A stretch of 64,000 bases of DNA, from NCBI GenBank assembly GCA_019614645.1, contig JABWDB010000005.1, positions 10,014,001 through 10,078,000 on the forward strand. Direction: 5' to 3'. The DNA comes from Stratiolaelaps scimitus (lineage: Eukaryota > Arthropoda > Arachnida > Mesostigmata > Laelapidae). This document shows, one piece after another, positions 56,380-64,000 of the stretch. How positions within the stretch are numbered: the stretch's first letter is position 1; each line of letters opens with the position of its first letter. A program made the position numbers and the translations under genes. Under the pieces are notes generated by a model, which did no database searches, was not told where the DNA came from, and saw nothing but the letters and a program-made list of their open reading frames with translations.

Positions 56380-59300
56380 CACGCTTTCAACGTCGCCGTG
56401 GATGTACCGGCATATGTACAATTGTCCCGCGCGATCGCAAATTCCTCTGGCCTCAGAAGCTGTTTTAGGGGTGTATTTGCCGTTTCTTGTCGACAGCTAC
56501 AGTAGACAGCAGTCCAACAACTTCTTACAGCTCTTAACTAGTGGTGGCTGTGTCTCCTCGCCGACGTCGGCTGCTTGGCCGGGCAACATTTCAGCCAGCA
56601 GCGGAAGCACACGCTTTCAGGCACTCACTCCTCCTTCAACTAGAAACGATATGGAACATGCGGGCAATGGAGACCTGAACGGGTCAAAGGGTAGCAGAAG
56701 TCGGGCCGTTCTGAAGGGTTTCAGGAACAGGGCATTCTGAGGGCCGACTTCTCACATAGCGTTCTTGGGTCTCATGAGGAAGGGTTTCGTGAGGGAGGTG
56801 TGCTCGGAAGATGCTCTGTCTGATCTGGCCAGGTTTTGCCCAGACCTTTTTCGGGGGCTCGGGAATCGGGGCGGGACTGAGCTGGCTGGGCAAGCGGATA
56901 GAGTTCTTCTTTATCTCCTTCGCTTTCCCATGTTCTCTCAGCCACCGCACGGTCGTTGTGGCCGACTCCTTGCCTGCCCGATTTGGCCATGTGGCCATGA
57001 TATGGTGGCCCGGTGCCCGGTGTTATGGCTGACGCCGTCTGGGTGTCTTCTGTGAGTGTTCGAAACTCGTAAACTACCTCAGCGGTTCTTCGGTGTTCCC
57101 TGGGGAGCGAGCGGGAGCGACGTCGAGAACGCCAAGGGTTCCACCGCTATGGCCCTGCCGGTGTGCGGGGAGTAGAGAGAGTTTCCGAGAGGCCAGGCGG
57201 AAAGTGGGACGGAGGAAAAAGATTGTCGGCACCGGAGGTTGCTTGCGGCCCGGACCAGCTAGGGATGCCCAGAGAATCGGGAACGGCAATAAGAGGCCAT
57301 GGGTATGGTATATCCATGTGAGGTGGCTGCCGTTGTCCGTGTGACGGTTGTGTGCGGCTGGTAGTGAGTGTCGTCATTCCTTCTGACGCGGCCACCACCC
57401 CCGCCACTACCGCCATCGTCACATCGCGCTTCGCCGTGCCACGCCATAGCAGGCCAAGGTATAGAAGCGCGGCACATCACTACACCATCTCACATCTTCC
57501 ACAGAGCAGTCGCCCCACCTGCGGGCCATCGTCGGTGACTCGAAGCGGGGAAGCTTTGCCACCTTGGTCGCCACATACCTGCCCTTCTCGTACACTCTTC
57601 GGTAGTTGCTGCTGGCAGTAGAGGGAAGCAGCAGTGTGTGCAGTCTGAACCAGCCTCTCTGCCGCCTCCGGTCGGCCGTGGTCCGGTCGGTCTCTCTCTC
57701 TCTCTTTCTCTCGTGAGAGGCGTACAGAAAAGGAAGAAGAGTCTTTTACGTACTTTATCGCGGACCCCAACCTCCGTGTGGCTCTCGACCGAACCACGAG
57801 GAAGGCGGAGGGCCTAGAGAGAAAGGAAGAGAGAAGGGGAGCAAACGAGAGAGACAGGCTGCGAAGAAGCTTCCAAACCTCACCTCCCCCGAATCCAAAC
57901 CCCCCGTCGGACCCTATAAACACCCGCCGCATAGCACAACCGCCTATTGGTCCGCTCCGGCTGGTCAGTCAGCTAGGCTGGTTCGAGTTGATAGCCAATG
58001 GCCACCCACAGCCTCACCGTCTCTGTTACCTCTCAGTCTGGAGACTGGCTCGAGAATACTAGGCTGGGAAAATTCGGAATGGGGCGAGGGGGGACTTTAG
58101 AAAAAGCGGCCCGTCCGGTGGCGTCGCTATACTGCTCGCAACCAGGGCACAGCCCTCTGCGCCTTCGCTGAGGGGAAGTGAAGGATGCACTGAAACGCGT
58201 GGCTCAACGAAGCCACATGGCCAGGGATATAGCAAGAAGAGGATAAAGATTAGGACGATGCTGATGATTATGATCATAATAACAATAATAATGGAGATAA
58301 GGGAAGGAAATGCCTTTTGGAAAGGAGATTCCAGGTGATTGTAAAATCTGGGTCGGGTCGAATCGAGCCAGGCCAGGGTTGATGATTATGCTGCTCGGAG
58401 GCTGTTGCATAAAAATAGCTATATATGTATATATAATGTGAATACCTTTGCAAGGTAGACGAAGAGTGGATTGAATGCGAGGTGATTGAATATACAATAT
58501 AATTCAGAGTTAGAAGTGAATAATACAGATGGTCTATATGGCGGTGGAGATTGCTGGTGGTGGTAGACTTGCTACAGGTCCGATCCTGTAAGCGTGATTT
58601 CGTCTCGGCAAACCAGGCAATAAGAACGGTTAGAAAAACAGGTCCTTGAATTCATAGCTCATCACGCGTGAATCGGCGTGAACAACGTCATTTTAGGGTC
58701 TGAGAGGCTTTGTCCTTGCAAAAGCTTAGGTATTTATCGGAACCCCTGATAAGGGGAGCCCAGATACAGAACACAGCGTGGCAACTGACTCACTCAATGG
58801 ATGTATCGAAATGAGGCAGATCGGATTTTTATGGCTCTGGCTCAAATAAAAAGACACTTTTTCACATAAAATGAAAATGCCTAACAAGAAATATTGATAC
58901 TGTGCAAATTCTAGACACATTGAGGATAATGCCCGCCAATGAAATCTCGTGAGTATCAGTAATGGCTCACCAAGATGGCGTTAAGGTGACACTGGGGACT
59001 TGGAACCATTGGGTCTCCCTCAGGGCACATACGATTAAATACGGTGATTACCCGAGTTTTATTCCGTACCACAGTAGAAACGCAGTTATGCCATTTTGTT
59101 TTCCAAGTTACGATCGGTACAACTTTCGGCATTGCTTCATAAGGCAGACATGCAAATGTGTAAAGGTGGGGATAGAAGCCGTATGTACATCTACGTGTCT
59201 CGCTTCCGGTTGAAAGCCACACGAATGCACCAGGCGTTGCTATGCAACGCCGACAACGACGCTACCTCTACGCGTTCTCTAAGGGCGTTTGTCGGTTATG

Positions 59301-60228
59301 TCAGTAATATTGGATGGATACTGCGTATAGAACAGCATTTCTTCCTTGCACATCTCAAGGACACAGTCAGCTTGATCCCTGCCTACAGATATCTATCAAA
59401 AACCAGTCTTTTAAGGAACTTGATTTCACCGTTATTTTGTCCTCTCGTATTGTAAGAACATATAAATGAATATGCGCCTTATACAAATGAAGTCACAAAC
59501 AAATGAATATGCTGATTTATACAAAGTGCGTCTTTTTTATAGATTCGTGCATATAAAATAGTTGAAGAAAGAGCTATAATGTTTGCTTTCAACACAGAAA
59601 TATAATTTGTTCAGACCCCTCAGCAAATTGTTGTTACTACTTATTTTAAGTTTGGCAAGTTGGCATTTGCAGTCCAGTAATTTGCATATGTTTGGCAGTG
59701 AATTGATCAATGGACTTAAGCCTACAGGCAATTCTCGTCTGTTCGTATGATTTTAACTCGAATTATTCTGAATTATTGCTGCGTGTTACCCACGATTCAT
59801 TCATGCCGATAAAGATGTCAGTGTGTTCTACCCTAATCTGATCTGCGGTATCTTTAGGAAACAATTCAACCAGCAACAATAATCATATTGAACCATGTCT
59901 AGAGGCAATGCCAACGTTTTGAACTCGTGAGAGCTATTTATTTACTTTCGCGTTTACTGAGACTTCCCGGCGCAATATTTCTCTGTGGCTAGAGTAAGCT
60001 TCCGTCGCAGGATGGGCCTGTAACGAAACATAGTTCAAGCGATTAAGGAGAGGAGCTTAGTTTGATTTTTAACCAAGAAGAAATGCTCTAAGCTGTCGAG
60101 AGAGAGAGACAGCGAAAGCAAGAGAAAATCAACGAAAAATTAATACGTAGCCTCATTTGTTATGGCTGTTAATTGCGCCAGCCGGTGGTGGTTTATCTTT
60201 GCATATGTAATCATTATTTGTTTTACAG

Positions 60229-60301
60229 GATCCGTTTTGATCGGTCCGAAGATGCCTATCATCTGTTGGGAGCACACGGTTCTCAACAGCATGCGAGGCG
60301 G
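60229..60301 (+). CDS. candidate short internal exon
   Basis: A pyrimidine-rich tract ending TTTTACAG precedes 60229, and GTAGGC, a fair donor, follows 60301. The 73-nt segment is open in two of three frames, one reading IRFDRSEDAYHLLGAHG. That frame needs one base from the previous exon and leaves phase 0. The 52518 exon ends in phase 0, which would read into TGA here, so it does not join this exon directly; a missing intermediate exon or another gene is required. No family is recognised. Confidence 0.22.
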
Positions 60302-62956
60302 GTAGGCTTTAATTGTTAATTATAAGGCACGAATTCTGCAACACGCGGCTGATTGTATTGAACCGTAGTCTCTGGGAGTATCCCGCTTCTTCAGAAGTGA
60401 AATGAGGACAGTTGAAGGGCGCGGCGCGGTGCCGTCGAATTAAGCTCACCAGGTGGGAGCAACAGCAAGCTGGCCATCGAACACTCGTACATTTGGCGCC
60501 GCTCGGATACGATTTAGCGGATGAATAGTTGAAATCCAGCTTCGCCTGCCTGGTCCTCTGCGTCTGCGAGTCGCTATGAGAGCGTAGTCGTCGTTTCTCC
60601 CGCTGAGTTGAGCGGTCGTGGGCTCCCCCAAGGGGGCCATCACCCGGCGGTGGGTGTCACCCGGCGGGGCGTTTGGGGTCTAGGGACTTTAGCCACATTC
60701 GTCGAAGTGGCCATCTCTGCTGGCTGACGCATTGTGTGCTACTTCGAGCGTCTCCACAGTCTATCAGTGTGCCCTTCCTCGTCGTTCATGTTGCTTCCCG
60801 AGGCGGTGGCTCTTGCTGCTCGGTGGGGAGTCCTCCTGTTACCGAACGCAGAGCGGGACACGAGAGCGAAGAAACAGTGTGGGCAAAACTGGGACACTCT
60901 CGGGCAGAGGCTCGAGGCGAGGCATTTCTGGATTGGGTTCTGACCGGCTGGTGAAGTCGTGGAGGATGTTGAGCCGCCGCCGTCTTCTTCTTCTGCTACT
61001 GCTCTGCAGTCAAAAACGAATAAAATGTATCATCCAATCCACTTGCCCTCCCCTTCTCACTTCCTACTTCCTCTGTTTTGTGCTGCGTGCTGGCCGCAGC
61101 ACCGTCTCGTGGCTCCGTGGCGTGTGCGCCCCCTGTGTCACGTGGCTGTACTCGAATGTATGCGTCTGTGGAGGGAGCGTCATTCGCGTTGCGTACCGAC
61201 GGGCGGGCGAAGGACAGACGCGAGCATCCCCCTCTCTCGCTACACGAGGGGTGTCAACCCCCAACTCGATTTTCCCGTTTTCATTCTTCTGCTTTCCTCC
61301 ACTGCCGTCAAGAAAACGTCCAGCGACCAACGTCCTAGTCGTGATGGTGGTGGTGCTGCTGCTGCTGCTGTCAAGGAGGCAGGGACGGCAGCATCGCTCG
61401 CTCGCTCGCTCGCTGGCACCGCTTGGCCATCGTCACCTGGGGAAGTCATGGGGCTGGTTTCTCGGGTGGGGGGAGATAGTGATGGCTCCTTCTTCATTCG
61501 TATCAGGCCGATGGCTGCGTTTTCTTTTCGACGTTATTTTTCTCTGTTCTTCTGTTGAACTGCCGAACGGGCCACCAGTGTGTGTGTGGCAGAGTGAGCG
61601 GTAAATCCTTGATCCCATCGGCTTCCGTGGCCGAAGCGGAGCTGAGTGGGCCTTCGTTCAACGCACGTTTCCTTTTCTTCGTCTGGCCGACTGCGGCGCG
61701 CACCCGTAGCGTGCCATAGAGTGCCGCACACGATTCGGTGTGGTCCGACCGTTGAAGTGCCGCCGACTGGCTAGGTATTGTTTATGAGCGTCGTCTCAAG
61801 CCTTGGCGGCCGCCGCTTGGAGCGGTTACATTGCTGTGAACAGCGGCACCGTTTGTGGTCGGCGACGTTGCTCTCGCCAAGCCAAGAACTCTGTGGGCTC
61901 ACGCTGGGAGCTGCGGTCGCTGGACCCAGCAGACCTAGGCTGCACATTCACCTGCATTGGTCTGCTGCGTTGGTACGTGGCACTGCGGCTGTTGAAAGCT
62001 GGCATAGAGGTGGACAAAGGTTGGGTTGCATGGCCGTACAGCTAAACTCGTACCAGTTCTTGGAGCATTTCAGCCTTCTTTGGGTCTAATGTGTTCTGGT
62101 GTTCATCGCGCTGCTCTCTTCCGGTTTGCTTCATTGGCGACGCTGAAACCAGGGCGACAAGCTGCCGCATGCAGCGGCGTGGTGCTACTGGCGACTCCTG
62201 TGGAGTCGACTGCATGGCACTTATCAAGACTCGCGTTGTGGGGCATGTCACAACTGCCACCAGACGGGAGGACCTGAGCACTAGAACTGCACACCCGATT
62301 GAGTACAGTAGTCTACTGCTAACTAGTATTCGCCAGGCGACAGACAGCTGGATAAGATTCATTTTCATGTGCTTTTGGACGACTCTTAGATATCAGTCGG
62401 TTTGCGATAGTAGCTGAAGGCAATTGAACATAAATCTCACCTTGAATAGACGGGAGAAGCTGGATTCTGAATGGGTCGCTCACAGAATGCAATAAGAAGA
62501 GGCGGAGGAAAGAGAGAAACAGAGGGTCCAGCTTTACGTCTTTGTTCCAGCCTGTTCCTGCCTGGGCCTGCTGGACGTCAACTCTCATGTCTGCTTGTTG
62601 AAGGCACGCTGTGTCTGGGCCTTTCCTCGGCACGGCCCCCAACACCTATGACAGCAGCTGTCTGACGGTGCGAAGATAGCAACAGCTTGGCAGACCGACG
62701 GCTGGCGGCTGCCTGCTATAGAATAGAAGCGGTCACTGCCAATGTGAAGAAAAGCTAGTCTTCACTTGCAGGACAAGAGGAACGCAATGAAGGCCGCTAC
62801 TGCCGGGAGGGGCAGCCTGGTTGGCTGGCTGGACCGACCGACGGTGTCCTGGTGCTCCACGGAGGAAGGTCTCAATGAGCATCCCCTTTGGGGTTTGAGA
62901 AAAAGGGACGGGGCTTGCGTTCGTGACGGTCGACATCAGTTTGCTTGCTGCGCCGC
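60302..62956. other. GC-rich island, probable promoter or leader of a flanking gene
   Basis: Long overlapping frames on the plus strand (60732-61604, with a first ATG at 60966; 60959-61558) are driven by CTG and CT-rich DNA. The segment 61803-62045 has coding-like codon choice (sample CTFTCIGLLRWYVALRLL) but no ATG start. (GCTC)n lies at 61394-61415, and a TCACCCGGCGG motif occurs twice near 60,640-60,668. The region could be the 5-prime end of a gene that continues past the window. Confidence 0.35.
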
Positions 62957-63361
62957 TTATTCTCTGCCGCTACGGCGCGCTGCTGCCGTTGCCGTGGCTG
63001 CTCGTCGAGCGGCACTTGCTTGGTGGGGGATTTGAGGGCCGATGGGGATCGAGGGAGGGAGTGTGGGCGCTTCACTTGAGCGCCAGCCCGAGTGTGCTTG
63101 TGAGTGTCTGGTCCCGGCTGCCGCCGCAGTCGCCGCCGCCGCCGCCGCCGCCGCCGCTCTTTGTAATGTGTGTGAATTCGAAGGACCTCTTGAACGCGGA
63201 AAGAGTGGGATGAGAAGAGTGGAGTGACGTCCCGAGAAGAGCTGAGAGCTGCGCCTTCGCCACCTCCGACCGCTGCTGCTGCTGCTGTTGCACGGAAGGT
63301 GCGATGCTACACGTTCCACAGTTTCCCCGATTCTCTGGCTGAGCCGTGCGTCTCCAGCCAT
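62957..63361 (-). CDS. hypothetical 134-residue protein with poly-Ser and poly-Ala runs
   Basis: A true ATG at 63361 opens a minus-strand frame of 134 codons. Residues about 26-30 are a Ser run from (AGC)n, and about 69-82 are Ala-rich from (GCG)n/(GCA)n; the tail is Ala/Arg-rich. The N-terminal part (RIGETVERVASHL) is the most protein-like. Homopolymer runs fit either an arthropod N-terminus or leader repeats read by chance. No domain is recognised and the plus strand is also open here. Confidence 0.2.
   Translation of the reverse strand: MAGDARLSQRIGETVERVASHLPCNSSSSSGRRWRRRSSQLFSGRHSTLLIPLFPRSRGPSNSHTLQRAAAAAAAAATAAAAGTRHSQAHSGWRSSEAPTLPPSIPIGPQIPHQASAARRAATATAAARRSGRE
63129..63156. repeat. 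(GCC)n trinucleotide repeat
   Basis: About eight CCG/GCC units lie inside the GC-rich island. Confidence 0.9.
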
Positions 63362-64000
63362 CGGCGGCGTGGGGTGGCCTTTCTGTCGTGAAGGTTCTCT
63401 CGACGCTGGACCCGTCCCTTCATGCTCACTCGCTTGGCCCCTTGGCCTGCTGGCCCCGGCCGCCCTCCACGGCGCTGTCGGTAGGCACGCTCTCGGCGTT
63501 GCGGTGCGTCTCCCAGTAGTAGCAGCAGCAGCAGCAGTAGAAGTAGCGACACGTGGGGAGGGGCCAGTCGTCGTTCGTGGCGGCGTTCTACAGTAAACGA
63601 AGAAAGTCGGGAGAAGAAACGGGGAGAAAGCGTCGAAGCACTCCCTTTCTCACTAGGAGTTCGATTTTAACGCCCGCTACTGCCGTCGGCCCATTTGAGT
63701 CTCATCTTGGGAGCAGCGTTCAGCTCACAGTCTCCAACCTCAGCAGAAGTGGGGATTCGCTGGGTTTGTCTGCATGCAGCGTTCGTTATGCTGCTGCTGC
63801 CGAGAGCTGGGTTTACTGGGCGTGGACGCATCTATGCATTTCTGGGCCTGCGTTGTTACCTCCCATCGTTATCCCAAGCCCCCGTTTCCTTTATCTTCCT
63901 CTCTCTCTACCCTTCTCTCTTTGTGCACATTTCGTTCTTCTTTCCTTCTACGAAAGCTGGCTTCGTCGTCCTCCAACAGAGGAGTTCGTGAATTCACTCG
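63362..64000. other. GC-rich end of window
   Basis: (CAG)n lies at about 63520-63537 and a pyrimidine-rich tract at 63,895-63,950. No gene is supported. A 102-codon plus frame (63288-63596) reads through the repeats. Confidence 0.4.

Larger units (their letters stand above)
52785..60228 (+). other. downstream of the first exon: intron-like DNA plus a GC-rich block
   Basis: If the donor at 52785 is used, this is at least partly intron. 53,400-55,250 is AT-rich and empty. 55,300-58,100 is GC-rich with (AGAC)n at 55469-55494, a 10-bp perfect hairpin at 56353-56379, (CT)n at 57690-57705 and a TATAAA near 57,913. A 73-codon ATG frame at 56811-57032 and others there show no motif. 58,200-60,200 is AT-rich, with overlapping 83- and 88-codon frames on both strands at 58956-59222. 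No exon compatible with phase 0 was identified. Confidence 0.4.

Noticed and set aside
57913..57918. TATA box of a gene at about 58 kb
   Set aside because: TATAAA is present in GC-rich DNA, but no initiator at 25-35 bp and no coding frame downstream support it.
60732..61604. 290-codon plus-strand frame, the longest in the window
   Set aside because: It has no ATG at its head and overlaps another long frame (60959-61558). Its Leu runs come from CTG and CT-rich DNA in a GC-rich island, so length is not evidence of coding.

Overview
The window looks like nuclear DNA of a eukaryote, most likely an arthropod. It has no operons, no Shine-Dalgarno-led gene arrays and no rRNA or CRISPR. Coding density is very low, and AT-rich intergenic or intronic DNA carrying many (TA)n microsatellites alternates with GC-rich blocks carrying (GA/CT)n and (CAG/CTG/GGC)n repeats in which CpG is not depleted. 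A repeat-packed leader ahead of an initiator-like TCAGTC element, an isolated mariner-type terminal repeat and several small foldback elements fit an arthropod with an unmethylated genome. A mesostigmatid mite such as Varroa is a guess from overall feel only and would need a species search.

Layout. 1-4.7 kb: two GC-rich blocks with an open frame on the minus strand (1878-2507) and a TATA-box-led plus-strand frame (3974/4064-4531). 4.7-9.3 kb: AT-rich DNA with a near-perfect 72-bp palindrome (6697-6768), hairpins and a candidate decayed coding region (8050-9115). 10-15 kb: GC-rich blocks with weak coding candidates. 15.8 kb: a mariner-like terminal repeat. 20.5-21.1 kb: a minus-strand decayed coding region broken by one in-frame stop, the best gene-relic candidate. 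23.7 kb: an imperfect foldback. 24-30.9 kb: GC-rich, repeat-dense and without a convincing gene. 31.9-32.4 kb: a minus-strand frame. 33.2 kb: a foldback. 36.2-37.6 kb: a CpG-rich island with two candidate first coding exons. 38.1-38.7 kb: a 196-codon hydrophobic frame. 45.7 kb: a 142-bp MITE with about 60-bp inverted arms. 50-53.4 kb: the best gene start, with a long CAG/CTG-rich leader and a first coding exon (52518-52784) ending at a consensus splice donor. 60.2 kb: a short exon candidate. 60.4-64 kb: a GC-rich island, probably a promoter or leader region of a gene extending beyond the window.

The genes do not form a pathway I can read. Only the 52.5 kb exon is well supported, and even its protein family is not recognised. 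Most other open frames lie in GC-rich or low-complexity DNA where long frames arise by chance, so they carry low confidence. Everything rests on reading the sequence; no homology search, RNA data or repeat library was available.
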